Source: Acinetobacter seifertii (GTDB taxonomy: Bacteria > Pseudomonadota > Gammaproteobacteria > Pseudomonadales > Moraxellaceae). From it: DNA of 64,000 nucleotides. A model generated the notes under the pieces. The model was not told the origin of the DNA and ran no database searches. It saw nothing but the letters and a program-made list of their open reading frames with translations. The stretch lies in the NCBI RefSeq assembly GCF_000368065.1, contig NZ_KB851203.1, forward strand, positions 419,421 through 483,420, read 5' to 3'. The translations under genes and the position numbers were made by a program. This document shows positions 38,285-48,815 of this stretch, piece after piece (positions within the stretch are counted from its first letter, which is position 1; every line of letters starts with the position of its first letter).

Positions 38285-38590
38285 ATGGCTAAGAAAGGTA
38301 TGATTAATCGCGAATTGAAACGCGAAAAAACTGTTGCTAAATACGCTGCAAAACGTGCTGAATTAAAAGCTACAATTGCAAACGTAAATGCTAGCGACGA
38401 AGAGCGTTTCGAAGCGATGTTAAAGTTACAAGCATTGCCGCGTAATGCATCTCCGGTACGTCTTCGTAACCGTTGTGGTTTAACTGGTCGTCCTCATGGT
38501 TACTTCCGTAAGTTCGGTTTAAGCCGTAACAAACTACGTGACACAGTAATGCAAGGTGATGTACCAGGCGTTGTTAAGGCAAGCTGGTAA
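38285..38590 (+). CDS. rpsN: 30S ribosomal protein S14
   Basis: 101 aa, the long, zinc-free type: the CxxC pairs of the short type are absent, and only one Cys (in [21 protein letters not shown]) is present. Binds in the head of the 30S subunit. Confidence 0.98.
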
Positions 38591-38601
38591 GGAGCGACTA
38601 A

Positions 38602-38997
38602 ATGAGTATGCAAGATACCGTTGCCGACATGCTAACACGTGTTCGTAACGCACAAATGGCTAAGAAACAAACTGTTTCTATGCCTTCTTCTAAGTTGAAA
38701 GTTGCTATTGCAAACGTACTTCAACAAGAAGGTTATATTTCAAATGTAGAAGTTGCTCAAGAAGAGACAAAATCTACTTTGACTATTACTTTAAAATATT
38801 TCGAAGGCAAACCAGTTATCGAAATGGTTAAGCGCGTAAGCCGTCCAGGTCTTCGCCAATACCGTGGTAAAGATAAACTTCCAAGCGTTAAGCAAGGTTT
38901 AGGTATTGCAATTGTTTCTACAAGCAAAGGCATCATGACTGATCGCGCTGCACGTGCTGCGGGCGTTGGTGGTGAAGTTATTGCTTTTGTTTCTTAA
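38602..38997 (+). CDS. rpsH: 30S ribosomal protein S8
   Basis: 131 aa, [20 protein letters not shown] start and RPGLRQY and [17 protein letters not shown] blocks. Primary 16S rRNA binder and, in E. coli, feedback repressor of the spc operon. Confidence 0.98.
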   Translation: MSMQDTVADMLTRVRNAQMAKKQTVSMPSSKLKVAIANVLQQEGYISNVEVAQEETKSTLTITLKYFEGKPVIEMVKRVSRPGLRQYRGKDKLPSVKQGLGIAIVSTSKGIMTDRAARAAGVGGEVIAFVS

Positions 38998-39010
38998 TAG
39001 GTGATTCCTC

Positions 39011-39544
39011 ATGTCTCGTGTGGCTAAAGCCCCAGTAACTGTACCTAATGGTGTAGCAGTTACTCAGAACGGCCGGCAGGTCGAAGTGAAAGGCACTAAA
39101 GGTACATTGTCTTTCAACCTGCATGCGCTGGTCGAGCTAAAACAGGAAGAAGGTAAACTTCAACTTGCTCCAGTTAAAGAATCGAAAGATGCTTGGATGC
39201 AAGCTGGTACTGCTCGCGCTGTATTGAACAACCTTGTAAAAGGTGTTAGCGAAGGCTTCGAACGTAAGTTGCAGCTAGTTGGTGTTGGTTATAAAGCTGC
39301 GGTTAAAGGTACTGTTGTAAACCTTAACCTTGGTTACTCACACCCAATTGACTACGCTTTACCAGAAGGTGTAACAGCGGAAACTCCAACTGCTACTGAA
39401 ATCATTTTGAAATCAGCAAACAAGCAGTTGTTAGGTCAAGTAGCGGCAGAAATCCGTGCATACCGTGCTCCTGAACCATATAAAGGTAAAGGTGTTCGTT
39501 ATTCGGATGAAGTCATTCTTCGTAAAGAAGCTAAGAAGAAATAA
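39011..39544 (+). CDS. rplF: 50S ribosomal protein L6
   Basis: 177 aa made of two repeated L6 domains. The signature near the C-terminus, [14 protein letters not shown], is intact. Located near the factor-binding region of the large subunit. Confidence 0.98.
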   Translation: MSRVAKAPVTVPNGVAVTQNGRQVEVKGTKGTLSFNLHALVELKQEEGKLQLAPVKESKDAWMQAGTARAVLNNLVKGVSEGFERKLQLVGVGYKAAVKGTVVNLNLGYSHPIDYALPEGVTAETPTATEIILKSANKQLLGQVAAEIRAYRAPEPYKGKGVRYSDEVILRKEAKKK

Positions 39545-39558
39545 GGCGCGAGGTTCTT

Positions 39559-39909
39559 ATGAACGAAAAGAAACAATCCCGTTTGCGTCGTGCGAAAAGC
39601 ACACGCTTGCACATTCGTGCATTGGGTGCGACTCGTTTGTGTGTAAACCGCACTCCGCGTCACATCTATGCTCAAGTTATTTCAGCAGATGGTGGCAAAG
39701 TTTTAGCGCAAGCTTCAACTTTGGATGCATCTTTACGTAGCGGTACTACAGGTAATGTAGATGCAGCTACTAAAGTAGGTGCTTTAATCGCAGAGCGTGC
39801 GAAAGCAGCTGGTGTAACTAAAGTTGCATTTGACCGTTCTGGTTTTAAATATCATGGTCGTATCAAAGCCTTGGCTGATGCTGCTCGTGAAAACGGCTTG
39901 GAGTTCTAA
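39559..39909 (+). CDS. rplR: 50S ribosomal protein L18
   Basis: 116 aa, basic N-terminus ([16 protein letters not shown]) followed by the 5S rRNA-binding fold and [21 protein letters not shown] at the end. Confidence 0.98.
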   Translation: MNEKKQSRLRRAKSTRLHIRALGATRLCVNRTPRHIYAQVISADGGKVLAQASTLDASLRSGTTGNVDAATKVGALIAERAKAAGVTKVAFDRSGFKYHGRIKALADAARENGLEF

Positions 39910-39911
39910 TC

Positions 39912-40409
39912 ATGGCTAAAGTTGAACAAAACGAAGGTCTTGTTGAAAAGCTGGTTGCCGTTGATCGTGTAGCCAAAGTTGTTAAGGGCGGTCGTATCTT
40001 CTCTTTCACAGCATTAACAGTTGTGGGTGATGGTAATGGTCGTGTTGGTTTTGGTCGTGGTAAAGCACGTGAAGTTCCAGCTGCTATTTCTAAAGCACTT
40101 GAAGCTGCTCGTCGCAACATGATCACAGTAGACCTTGCTGGTACTACTTTACAACACCCTGTGAATGCTCGTCATGGTGCAAGCCGTGTATACATGCAAC
40201 CTGCTTCAGAAGGTACTGGCGTAATCGCTGGTGGTGCAATGCGTGCCGTTCTTGAAGCTGCAGGTGTACATAACGTACTTGCTAAATGTTATGGTTCTAC
40301 TAATGCTGCTAACGTAGTAAACGCAACTTTTAAAGGTTTGCGTGATATGACTTCTCCTGAGAAAGTCGCTGCGAAACGTGGTAAATCAGTAGAAGAAATT
40401 CAAGGGTAA
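39912..40409 (+). CDS. rpsE: 30S ribosomal protein S5
   Basis: 165 aa with the S5 double-stranded-RNA-binding domain ([30 protein letters not shown]) and the C-terminal fold. Ribosome ambiguity and spectinomycin-related positions lie in the VKGGR loop region, which is normal here. Two bases after rplR. Confidence 0.98.
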
Positions 40410-40415
40410 TCAATC

Positions 40416-40592
40416 ATGAAAACGATTAAAGTTACCCAGACTAAATCTTCTTCACATCGCTTGAAAAATCACAAGCTTTGCTTACAAGGTTTAGGTCTGC
40501 GTCGTATTGGTCATACTGTAGAAGTGCAAGATACGCCTTCTAACCGTGGTATGATCAACAAAGTCTACTATATGGTTAGTGTAGAGGAATAA
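40416..40592 (+). CDS. rpmD: 50S ribosomal protein L30
   Basis: 58 aa, too short for the usual long-frame list. Starts [43 protein letters not shown] is the L30 core. It fills the gap between rpsE and rplO exactly as in the E. coli spc operon. Confidence 0.97.
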
Positions 40593-40595
40593 GCC

Positions 40596-41036
40596 ATGAC
40601 TCTGCGTTTAAATGAGCTTGCACCTGCAGAAGGTGCAAAACGTGAACACCGTCGTTTAGGCCGTGGTATCGGTTCTGGCGTTGGTAAGACTGGTGGCCGT
40701 GGTGTCAAAGGTCAAAAATCACGTAAAAGTGGTGGCGTTCGTCCAGGTTTCGAAGGCGGTCAAACAGCGATTTATCGTCGTTTACCTAAATTCGGTTTCA
40801 CTAGCCAAATCGCTTTAAAAACTGCTGAAGTACGTTTGTCTGAGTTAACTAAAGTGGAAGGCGACATTGTTAGCCTTGAAACTTTAAAAGCTGCGAATGT
40901 TGTTCGTCGCGATCAAATTCGTGCTCGTATCGTGCTTTCTGGTGAAATCACTCGTGCATTCACTGTTCAAGGTGTTGCATTGACTAAAGGCGCTAAAGCT
41001 GCAATTGAAGCAGCTGGCGGTAAAGTCGAGGAGTAA
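40596..41036 (+). CDS. rplO: 50S ribosomal protein L15
   Basis: 146 aa with the Gly/Arg/Lys-rich N-terminal extension ([28 protein letters not shown]) that threads through the 23S rRNA, and a C-terminal globular domain ending [12 protein letters not shown]. Three bases after rpmD. Confidence 0.98.
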   Translation: MTLRLNELAPAEGAKREHRRLGRGIGSGVGKTGGRGVKGQKSRKSGGVRPGFEGGQTAIYRRLPKFGFTSQIALKTAEVRLSELTKVEGDIVSLETLKAANVVRRDQIRARIVLSGEITRAFTVQGVALTKGAKAAIEAAGGKVEE

Positions 41037-41042
41037 TCTCGA

Positions 41043-42401
41043 GTGTCTATGTCTCCTAGTTCTTCAGGTCATGTCAACATGATGAAAGGTCAGCCATTTC
41101 ATGTGAAATATCGTGAAATTATTCGCCGGATGAGTTTTCTAATCGGTGCATTGCTGGTCTTTCGACTAGGAGCGCATATTCCAGTACCAGGCATTAATAA
41201 TGCTGCGTTAGAAAATTTATTTCATGCAAACCAAGGAACTATTCTTGGGCTATTCAATATGTTTTCTGGCGGTGCTTTAGAGCGAATGTCTATTCTTGCT
41301 TTAGGGATCATGCCTTATATTTCTGCATCAATTATTGTGCAGTTAATGTCAACAGTGATTCCTTCTCTTGAAGCCTTGAAAAAGGAAGGGGAGCAAGGTA
41401 AGCGTAAAATTAACCAATATACGCGTCAGGGCACATTATTACTTGCAGTGGTTCAGGCAGTAGGTATGTGTGCAGGTTTAATTGGTCAGGGTATTACTCT
41501 GTCTACGGGTCTTGCATTTTATATTCCTGCTGTTACATCACTTATCGCTGGAACTATGTTCTTAATGTGGTTAGGTGAACAAATCACTGAAAGAGGTATC
41601 GGTAATGGTATCTCAATGATTATTTTTGCAGGTATTGTTGCTGGTTTGCCTAAATTAATTATGCAATCAGTGTCATCTGTAGATAATGGTCAAACAAGTT
41701 TGATTGGTCTTGTCATCTTTGGTCTTTTGTCTCTTGGCGTATTGGCTGCGATTGTGTTTATTGAAAAAGCACAGCGTCGTATTCCAGTAAACTATGCGCA
41801 AAAGCAACAAGGTCGTCGTATATTTACAGCTCAGCAAACACATCTACCATTAAAAATTAATATGGCTGGTGTGATTCCTGCGATTTTTGCAAGCTCTTTA
41901 TTGTTGTTCCCAGCTAGTTTGGGTCAATGGGTAGGTAGTGCAGATCCGAATGCTGGTTTAATTAAGCGTAGCTTACAAGATTTAGCTCTGGTATTGTCGC
42001 CTGGACAGCCTTTGTATTTGGTGCTCTTTGGTGCGTTAATTATCTTTTTCTGTTACTTTTATACGGCTTTAGTATTTAGCCCTAAGGAAGTATCAGAAAA
42101 TCTAAAACGCAGCGGAGCTTATGTGCCTGGTATTCGCCCAGGTGAGCAAACTGCTCGTTACTTAGATCATATTCTTAATCGTTTGACGTTTATTGGTGCG
42201 ATTTATATTACAGTCATTTGTTTGATGCCAATGATTTTACAGAGTTCTTTTGGTATTCCATTTTATTTGGGTGGTACCTCATTACTTATCGTAGTCGTTG
42301 TTGTTATGGACTTTATGGCTCAGCTACAAGCGCATTTAACTTCTCATCAATATGACAATCAAACATTAATGAGAAAAACGACTGCTCATCCTAAGGGATA
42401 A
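41043..42401 (+). CDS. secY: Protein translocase subunit SecY
   Basis: Channel subunit of the SecYEG translocon, 452 aa with ten membrane segments. The first cytoplasmic stretch ends [23 protein letters not shown] (start of TM1 and the plug region). GTG at 41043 is chosen since AGGAG at 41029-41033 is nine bases away; the ATG at 41049 is 15 bases away. Located between rplO and rpmJ as in E. coli. Confidence 0.97.
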
Positions 42402-42421
42402 GCGCACTTAGAGGTTTCATC

Positions 42422-42538
42422 ATGAAAGTACAAGCTTCTGTAAAGAAAATTTGTGGTAGCTGTAAAGTTATCCGTCGTAATGGGGTTATTCGCGTGATTT
42501 GTAGCGCAGAACCTCGTCATAAGCAGCGTCAAGGTTAA
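42422..42538 (+). CDS. rpmJ: 50S ribosomal protein L36
   Basis: 38 aa. The zinc ligands are present (CGSC at 11-14, Cys27 and His32), so this is the zinc-binding C+ form. Product starts [19 protein letters not shown]. SecY-rpmJ-rpsM order is the same as in E. coli. Confidence 0.97.
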
Positions 42539-42553
42539 TCTAATCAAGACCTG

Positions 42554-42583
42554 TTGATTTCAGTAGGCGAATTGGGTTAATAT
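42554..42583 (+). promoter_or_regulatory. Candidate promoter of the alpha operon
   Basis: TTGATT (42554-42559), 18 bases, TAATAT (42578-42583). Transcripts would start near 42590, 56 bases before rpsM. Confidence 0.55.
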
Positions 42584-42610
42584 CCGCCCCTCAAGATTTT
42601 TGTGGGGCGG
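42584..42610 (+). promoter_or_regulatory. GC-rich hairpin before rpsM
   Basis: CCGCCCC (42584-42590) and GGGGCGG (42604-42610) pair perfectly with a 13-base loop. It may slow read-through from secY-rpmJ, or be part of an S4-responsive alpha leader. It does not visibly match the E. coli alpha-operon pseudoknot, so the role is open. Confidence 0.6.
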
Positions 42611-42645
42611 TTGATTATCTCTACTGCCTTTTTGGAGAAAAGTGA

Positions 42646-43002
42646 ATGGCTCGTATTGCCGGTGTAAACATTCCGGATAACAAGCATGCTGTTATCTCCC
42701 TCACTTATATCTTTGGTATCGGTCGCCATACTGCTAAGAATATCTTAGCTACAGTTGGCATCACTGAAACTACTAAGATTCGTGAGTTGGACGATGCACA
42801 GCTTGATGCGATTCGTGCAGAAGTTGCTAAGGTTCCTACCGAAGGTGACTTACGTCGCGAAATTTCCATGAACATTAAACGTTTAATGGATTTAGGTTGC
42901 TATCGTGGCCTTCGTCATCGTCGCAGCTTGCCTGTCCGTGGTCAACGCACCAAAACTAACGCACGTACCCGTAAAGGTCCGCGCAAACCGATTAAAAAGT
43001 AA
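42646..43002 (+). CDS. rpsM: 30S ribosomal protein S13
   Basis: 118 aa, [34 protein letters not shown] start with helix-two-turns-helix, and C-terminal [15 protein letters not shown] that reaches the P-site tRNA. First gene of the alpha operon. Confidence 0.98.
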   Translation: MARIAGVNIPDNKHAVISLTYIFGIGRHTAKNILATVGITETTKIRELDDAQLDAIRAEVAKVPTEGDLRREISMNIKRLMDLGCYRGLRHRRSLPVRGQRTKTNARTRKGPRKPIKK

Positions 43003-43021
43003 GATTTCTGGAAGCTAAAAG

Positions 43022-43408
43022 ATGGCTAAAGATACTCGCACACGCAAGAAGGTCACTCGTACCGTCTCTGAAGGTGTTGCACACATTCACGCGTCTTTTA
43101 ATAACACCATTGTTACGATTACCGATCGTCAAGGTAATGCATTGGCTTGGGCTACCTCAGGTGGACAAGGCTTCCGTGGTTCACGTAAATCAACTCCGTT
43201 TGCTGCTCAGGTAGCTGCTGAAGTTGCTGGTAAAGCAGCTTTAGATTACGGTTTGAAAAACCTAGACGTCCTTGTAAAAGGTCCTGGTCCAGGTCGTGAG
43301 TCTGCGGTTCGTGCATTAGGCGCAGTGGGTTATAAGATTAACAGCATTACCGATGTGACTCCAATTCCTCACAACGGTTGCCGTCCACCTAAAAAACGTC
43401 GCGTGTAA
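43022..43408 (+). CDS. rpsK: 30S ribosomal protein S11
   Basis: 128 aa; platform protein near the mRNA exit. [19 protein letters not shown] and [13 protein letters not shown] are diagnostic. The C-terminus [13 protein letters not shown] is exact. Confidence 0.98.
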
Positions 43409-43420
43409 GGAGAAACATTC

Positions 43421-44047
43421 ATGGCTCGTTATATTGGTCCAAAATGCAAACTCTCTCGCCGCGAAGGGACAGACCTGCAACTTAAATCTGGCGTTAAACC
43501 ATTTGACGTCAAAACTAAAAAAGCTAACAAAGCACCTGGTCAACATGGTCAGGCTCGCGGTGGTAAGCAATCTGAGTATTCACTACAATTACGTGAAAAA
43601 CAAAAAGTCCGTCGTATTTACGGTGTGTTAGAGCGTCAATTTAGTAACTACTATAAAGAAGCAGCTCGTGTTAAAGGCGCAACTGGTGAGAACTTGTTGA
43701 AATTGCTTGAAAGCCGTCTTGATAACGTTGTTTATCGCATGGGTTTTGGTTCTACACGTGCAGAAGCTCGTCAGTTAGTAAGTCACCGTAGCATTACTTT
43801 GAATGGTCGTCGTGTAAACATCGCGTCTATTCAAGTTAAAGCGGGTGATGTAATTGCGGTTCACGAAGGTGCTAAACAACAATTGCGTATTAAAAACGCG
43901 ATTGAATTAGCTGCTCAACGTGGTATTCCAGCTTGGATTGATGTTGATCATTCTAAACTTGAAGGTACGTTTAAAGCTGCACCAGATCGTTCTGATTTAC
44001 CTGCTGAAATCAACGAAAGCTTGATTGTAGAATTGTATTCTAAATAA
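43421..44047 (+). CDS. rpsD: 30S ribosomal protein S4
   Basis: 208 aa, zinc-free form, with the S4 RNA-binding domain ([21 protein letters not shown]). Nucleates 30S assembly and in E. coli represses the alpha operon. Confidence 0.98.
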   Translation: MARYIGPKCKLSRREGTDLQLKSGVKPFDVKTKKANKAPGQHGQARGGKQSEYSLQLREKQKVRRIYGVLERQFSNYYKEAARVKGATGENLLKLLESRLDNVVYRMGFGSTRAEARQLVSHRSITLNGRRVNIASIQVKAGDVIAVHEGAKQQLRIKNAIELAAQRGIPAWIDVDHSKLEGTFKAAPDRSDLPAEINESLIVELYSK

Positions 44048-44064
44048 TCCTTGAGGTAGCAATA

Positions 44065-45072
44065 ATGACGCGTACTGCAAACGAGTTTCTCACTCCGCAA
44101 GCGATCAAGGTCGAAGCGGTAAGCGGGACCTCGGCAAAAGTGATTCTAGAACCTTTAGAGCGTGGTTTTGGCCACACTCTAGGTAATGCTTTACGTCGCA
44201 TTCTATTGTCTTCTTTACCTGGCGCTGCTGTGGTTGAAGTAGAGATAGAAGGTGTCGAGCACGAGTACAGTACTTTAGAAGGCTTGCAGCAGGACATCGT
44301 CGAGCTCTTGCTGAACCTAAAAGGATTGTCTATTAAGCTGTTCGATCAAAATGAAGCTTATTTAACATTAGAGAAACAAGGTCCTGGCGATATTACTGCT
44401 GCTGACCTTCGTTTACCTCATAATGTTGAAGTGGTTAACCCAGATCATTTAATTGGTACTTTGAGTGCTTCAGGTTCATTAAAAATGCGCTTGAAAGTTT
44501 CTCAAGGTCGTGGTTATGAAACATCTGATTCTCGTTTCCCTGAAGGTGAAACACGTCCAGTAGGTCGTTTGCAATTAGATGCTTCTTATAGTCCGATTAA
44601 ACGTGTTTCTTACACCGTTGAAAATGCGCGTGTTGAACAACGTACCGATTTAGATAAACTGGTAATCGACCTTGAAACAAATGGAACGGTTGATCCGGAA
44701 GAAGCAATCCGCAAAGCGGCAACAATCTTGCAACAACAAATTGCAATTTTTGTTGATCTTCAGAAAGATCAAACTCCAGTTGCTCAAGAACCTCGTGAAG
44801 AAGTTGACCCAATCTTGCTTCGCCCAGTAGATGATCTAGAGCTTACTGTTCGTTCTGCTAACTGTTTGAAAGCAGAAAATATTTACTACATTGGTGATCT
44901 CGTTCAACGTACTGAAGTTGAGTTATTAAAAACTCCTAACCTTGGTAAAAAATCGTTAACAGAGATCAAAGATGTTTTGGCATCGAAAGGCTTACAACTC
45001 GGTATGCGTCTTGAAAACTGGCCACCAGCTAGTCTTCGTATGGACGACCGTTTTGCCTATCGTAGCCGTTAA
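44065..45072 (+). CDS. rpoA: RNA polymerase subunit alpha
   Basis: 335 aa. N-terminal dimerisation domain contains [22 protein letters not shown]; the C-terminal domain (from about residue 250) contains [24 protein letters not shown] and [11 protein letters not shown], which contact UP elements and activators. Between rpsD and rplQ, as in other gammaproteobacteria. Confidence 0.98.
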   Translation: MTRTANEFLTPQAIKVEAVSGTSAKVILEPLERGFGHTLGNALRRILLSSLPGAAVVEVEIEGVEHEYSTLEGLQQDIVELLLNLKGLSIKLFDQNEAYLTLEKQGPGDITAADLRLPHNVEVVNPDHLIGTLSASGSLKMRLKVSQGRGYETSDSRFPEGETRPVGRLQLDASYSPIKRVSYTVENARVEQRTDLDKLVIDLETNGTVDPEEAIRKAATILQQQIAIFVDLQKDQTPVAQEPREEVDPILLRPVDDLELTVRSANCLKAENIYYIGDLVQRTEVELLKTPNLGKKSLTEIKDVLASKGLQLGMRLENWPPASLRMDDRFAYRSR

Positions 45073-45090
45073 TTAAGTAGGACTATCACC

Positions 45091-45468
45091 ATGCGTCATC
45101 GTAATAGTGGTGTGAAATTAGGCCGTACAAGCAGCCATCGTAAAGCGATGTTCCAAAACTTGGCTAATTCTTTATTTGAACACGAGTTGATCAAAACAAC
45201 TGTTCCTAAAGCTAAAGAATTACGTCGTGTTGCTGAGCCTTTAATCACTCTAGCAAAAAACGATACTGTAGCAAATCGTCGTTTAGCATTTGCTCGTACT
45301 CGTAATGCTGCAACTGTAGGTAAATTATTTACCGTACTCGGCCCTCGTTACAAAGAACGTAACGGCGGTTATCTACGTGTTCTTAAAGCGGGCTTCCGTG
45401 CTGGTGATGCAGCACCGATGGCTTACGTTGAGCTTGTAGATCGTGAAGTGAATACTTCAGCTGAATAA
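45091..45468 (+). CDS. rplQ: 50S ribosomal protein L17
   Basis: 125 aa, [20 protein letters not shown] start. Last gene of the supercluster, followed directly by a strong terminator. Confidence 0.98.
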   Translation: MRHRNSGVKLGRTSSHRKAMFQNLANSLFEHELIKTTVPKAKELRRVAEPLITLAKNDTVANRRLAFARTRNAATVGKLFTVLGPRYKERNGGYLRVLKAGFRAGDAAPMAYVELVDREVNTSAE

Positions 45469-45481
45469 TTGATATTATTCG

Positions 45482-45510
45482 AAAAAGGCCGGCTTTATGC
45501 CGGTCTTTTT
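45482..45510 (+). terminator. Terminator of the ribosomal supercluster
   Basis: GGCCGGC, TTTAT, GCCGGTC (45487-45505) with one G-U pair, followed by T-run. Confidence 0.88.
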
Positions 45511-45573
45511 TATTTTCTAAAAGCTATAAAAATAAAAAATTGTCCCCAAGTGACATAAAAAAACGGATAAACG

Positions 45574-45600
45574 GTCAAACTTGACATTGTGTATTGTCAA
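45574..45600. promoter_or_regulatory. Overlapping inverted repeats upstream of almA
   Basis: GTCAA-2-TTGAC (45574-45585) overlaps TTGACA-8-TGTCAA (45581-45600). Three alternately oriented GTCAA half-sites about 10 to 11 bases apart suggest a dimeric or tetrameric regulator on one DNA face. It is 50 bases before the almA start. Confidence 0.5.
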
Positions 45601-45649
45601 AATTGTGCTTTAATAAAGTTATATTCTCAACAATGGGTATAAAAATAAA

Positions 45650-47140
45650 ATGGAAAAGCAAGTTGATATTCTAATCATTGGTGCCGGCATTTCAGGAATC
45701 GGAGTTGCTGCCCATCTATCTAAAAACTCTCCGCAGCGCCAATTTGAAATTTTAGAGCGTCGTGAATCTTTTGGGGGGACTTGGGATCTTTTCCGTTATC
45801 CTGGTATTCGTTCAGATTCGGATATGTCTACATTTGGTTTTAACTTTAAACCATGGTGTAAAGCTAATGTACTGGCTGATGGTGCTTCAATTAAAGGTTA
45901 TTTAGGTGAAGTAATTGATGAGTTCAAATTAAAAGAAAAGATTCACTTTGGTCATCGTGTGCTTTCTGCAAATTATGATTCTACTTCAAAGAAATGGCAT
46001 GTTGTTGTCGAGGATAGCAATAAAAAGCAACAGACTTGGGTAGCTAACTTTGTTGTAGGTTGTACTGGTTATTATAATTATGACCAAGGTTATGCTCCGA
46101 CTTTCCCTAATCAAGATGCTTTTAAAGGTCAACTCATTCATCCGCAGCATTGGCCTGAAAACTTAGACTATACAGGTAAAAAAGTAGTAATTATTGGTAG
46201 TGGTGCTACAGCAATTACTCTAGTTCCTGCGATGTCGAAAGGTGGGGCAGGTCATGTGACGATGTTACAGCGTTCACCAACTTATATTGCAACAGTTCCT
46301 TCTATTGACTTCATTTATGAAAAAACTCGTAGATTTATGTCTGAAGAAACAGCTTATAAATTTACGCGAGCACGTAATATTGGTATGCAACGCGCAATTT
46401 ACGCATTGTCACAAAAGCATCCTAAAACAGTTCGTCGTTTACTCTTAAAAGCAATTGAAATGCAGCTTAAGGGTAAAGTGGATATGAAACATTTTACGCC
46501 TTCTTATAATCCTTGGGATCAGCGTCTTTGTGTAGTCCCTGATGGTGATCTATTTAAGATTCTTCGTGAAGGTAAGGCAAGTGTTGAAACTGATCAGATC
46601 GAAAAATTTACAGAGACAGGTATTCAATTAAAGTCAGGCAAACACCTTGATGCCGACATTATAGTGTCTGCAACTGGTTTACAAGTCCAAATTATGGGTG
46701 GTGTTCAAGCTAAAGTTGATGGTAAGCCAATCAACTCCTCAGAACATATGCTTTACAATGGTATTATGCTAAGTGATATTCCAAACATGGCAATGATTAT
46801 TGGCTATGTGAATGCATCTTGGACATTAAAAGTTGATATTGCAGCTGATTATATTTCCCGTCTATTAAACTATATGGACAAGAATAACTATGATGAGGTT
46901 ATTCCAGCGGGTAATAAAAACGAAATGGAAGAAGATACAGTAATGGGTAAATTGTCTTCTGGTTATATTAGTCGTGCAGCTCATGAGCTTCCAAAACAAG
47001 GTAAGCATGCTCCATGGCAAGTAACCAATAATTATCTTGAAGATAGAAAGTCATTACAAAATGCTAAATTTGATGATGGTATTCTTCATTTTCACAAACA
47101 TTCAGATGTAAATACACGTAAGCCAAAGCTAGTGTCTTAA
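45650..47140 (+). CDS. almA: Flavin-containing monooxygenase, AlmA-type
   Basis: 496 aa. Two Rossmann folds: FAD loop GAGISGIG (11-18) and NADPH loop VIIGSGATA (about 180). The Baeyer-Villiger fingerprint FKGQLIHPQHWP (158-169) matches FxGxxxHxxxW(P/D). Family members insert one oxygen atom into ketones or oxidise long-chain alkanes; AlmA of Acinetobacter, a protein of the same length from memory, is linked to growth on alkanes of C32 and longer. The exact substrate here is not shown by sequence. It converges on an acyl-CoA dehydrogenase, a fitting but not proven metabolic neighbour. Confidence 0.8.
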   Translation: MEKQVDILIIGAGISGIGVAAHLSKNSPQRQFEILERRESFGGTWDLFRYPGIRSDSDMSTFGFNFKPWCKANVLADGASIKGYLGEVIDEFKLKEKIHFGHRVLSANYDSTSKKWHVVVEDSNKKQQTWVANFVVGCTGYYNYDQGYAPTFPNQDAFKGQLIHPQHWPENLDYTGKKVVIIGSGATAITLVPAMSKGGAGHVTMLQRSPTYIATVPSIDFIYEKTRRFMSEETAYKFTRARNIGMQRAIYALSQKHPKTVRRLLLKAIEMQLKGKVDMKHFTPSYNPWDQRLCVVPDGDLFKILREGKASVETDQIEKFTETGIQLKSGKHLDADIIVSATGLQVQIMGGVQAKVDGKPINSSEHMLYNGIMLSDIPNMAMIIGYVNASWTLKVDIAADYISRLLNYMDKNNYDEVIPAGNKNEMEEDTVMGKLSSGYISRAAHELPKQGKHAPWQVTNNYLEDRKSLQNAKFDDGILHFHKHSDVNTRKPKLVS

Positions 47141-47150
47141 GATTTGAAAT

Positions 47151-47179
47151 AAAAAAGGAGGCAAATAGCCTCCTTTTTT
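47151..47179. terminator. Bidirectional terminator almA/acyl-CoA dehydrogenase
   Basis: A-run plus GGAGGC, AAATA, GCCTCC plus T-run; both converging genes can use it. Confidence 0.87.
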
Positions 47180-47189
47180 ATGCTTGGTA

Positions 47190-48362
47190 TTAAAGTGTTC
47201 TAGAGATTAACTCTTTCATAATTTCGTTTGTACCTGCATAAATACGGTTTGCTCGGTGGTCAATATAAGCACGAGCAATTGGATATTCCAGCATGTAACC
47301 ATAGCCACCATGTAATTGAAGACATTCATCGACTATTTTCGAGAACATATCCGAAATTTTATATTTAGCAGCTGCGGCAGCTTCAATACTCAACTTTTCT
47401 TCAAGTTGTAATTCCATACAACGATCTAAATAGGTACGGCAGAAATCAATTTCAGTACGTAGTTCTGCGAGTTTGAAACGTGTATTTTGGAAAGCACTAA
47501 TTGGCTTGCCAAATGCTTTACGATCTTTTGTATATTGAACAGTATGTGCAAACGCTGCTTCTGCACCAGCTTGGCAGATAATTGCAACCAACATACGCTC
47601 CCAGGCTAATTCTTTCATGAGCATAATAAAGCCCATGCCTTCCATGCCTAAAAGATTTTCTTTAGGGACACGAACGTTATCAAAGAAGAGTTCACATGTA
47701 TCTTGACCTTTCATGCCAATTTTGTTGAGTGGTTTACCTTTAGTAAAACCAGCACGGTCAGCTTCAACAATAATAAGTGATAAATTGGCAGAGCCTTTAT
47801 CACTGTTGCCTGTTTTACAGACCACGATGGCCATGTCGCACAAATAGCCATTGGTAATAAATATTTTTGAACCATTAATCACATATTCATCGCCATCAAG
47901 AACGGCTGTTGTTCGAACAGCTTGTAAATCTGAGCCTGTTCCTGGTTCTGTCATGGCAATTGCGGTCACTGTTTCACCAGTTGCCATTTTCGGAAGCCAT
48001 TTTTGCTTTTGTTCTTCGTTTCCAAAGTTATTGATATAGTTGGCGACAATATCAGAATGTAATGAGAAACCTGTACTTGAGTCCATTGCGTATGCTTGTT
48101 CTTCGATAAGAATCATACTGTATAGACGGTCCACACCTGAACCACCGTATTGTTCTGGCATGGTGGTGCACAGTAAACCTAATGCACCAGCTTTATTCCA
48201 AAGATCTCGGTCCACATGTTGTTGTTTTTCATATTTTTCAGTATTTGGTACAACTTCCTTCTCATAGAATTTACGTACCGTTTCACGAAAAGCTTCATGT
48301 TCTTCGTTAAATAGATGGCGAGGTAACATATTTGGAATGGGACGAATAGCACCAGATTGCAT
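47190..48362 (-). CDS. Acyl-CoA dehydrogenase
   Basis: FAD enzyme introducing a trans-2 double bond into acyl-CoA. 390 aa from ATG 48362, which has AGGAAGAAAT directly upstream. The two acyl-CoA dehydrogenase signatures are visible: AMTEPGTGSDLQAVRTTA and QLHGGYGYMLEYPIARAYID, followed by RIYAGTNEIMKELI. The frame could be extended by 15 residues, without support. Chain length or branched-chain specificity (fatty acyl versus isovaleryl) is not decided by these motifs. Confidence 0.9.
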   Translation of the reverse strand: MQSGAIRPIPNMLPRHLFNEEHEAFRETVRKFYEKEVVPNTEKYEKQQHVDRDLWNKAGALGLLCTTMPEQYGGSGVDRLYSMILIEEQAYAMDSSTGFSLHSDIVANYINNFGNEEQKQKWLPKMATGETVTAIAMTEPGTGSDLQAVRTTAVLDGDEYVINGSKIFITNGYLCDMAIVVCKTGNSDKGSANLSLIIVEADRAGFTKGKPLNKIGMKGQDTCELFFDNVRVPKENLLGMEGMGFIMLMKELAWERMLVAIICQAGAEAAFAHTVQYTKDRKAFGKPISAFQNTRFKLAELRTEIDFCRTYLDRCMELQLEEKLSIEAAAAAKYKISDMFSKIVDECLQLHGGYGYMLEYPIARAYIDHRANRIYAGTNEIMKELISRTL

Positions 48363-48551
48363 TGTATTTCTTCCTTGGTTTGGGCTTGATGTTATGAGTC
48401 TAAACATAAGGCAAGCTCATTAGGTCTAACAATGTGATGAATGCTCATTTATAGCTATGAAGTGATAAGTTTGGTCAATTTGAGATTTTTAGCGAACTTT
48501 CTTATGTGATCAGGTAAACTAGGCGCACTATCAACGCAGATGGGGAAATAA

Positions 48552-48809
48552 ATGTCTGAAGAAATGACCTTGGAAGAACGTAAAGTAGTTTATCGCGCAC
48601 GCCGCGGTTTAAAGGAAATTGATGTCTATTTTGACCCGTATGTGAAAAATTATTATTTAAAGGCAGATCCAGCAGAAAAAGCATTGTTTGCTGAATTAGT
48701 AGAGCAGGAAGATCCTGATTTACTTGACTGGTTTATGGAAGTATCTGAACCGCCGCGTACAGAATTACGTGATTTTATTCATAAATTAAAGCATTATGTT
48801 CATGGCTGA
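48552..48809 (+). CDS. sdhE: Succinate dehydrogenase flavinylation/assembly factor SdhE
   Basis: 85 aa. Promotes covalent attachment of FAD to SdhA and FrdA. The N-terminal RARRGLKEIDVYFDPYV contains the SdhE RGxxE core; PDLLDWFM is the second conserved block. It is followed by a YgfX-like gene, as in E. coli (sdhE-ygfX). Confidence 0.93.
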   Translation: MSEEMTLEERKVVYRARRGLKEIDVYFDPYVKNYYLKADPAEKALFAELVEQEDPDLLDWFMEVSEPPRTELRDFIHKLKHYVHG

Positions 48810-48815
48810 TTAGTT

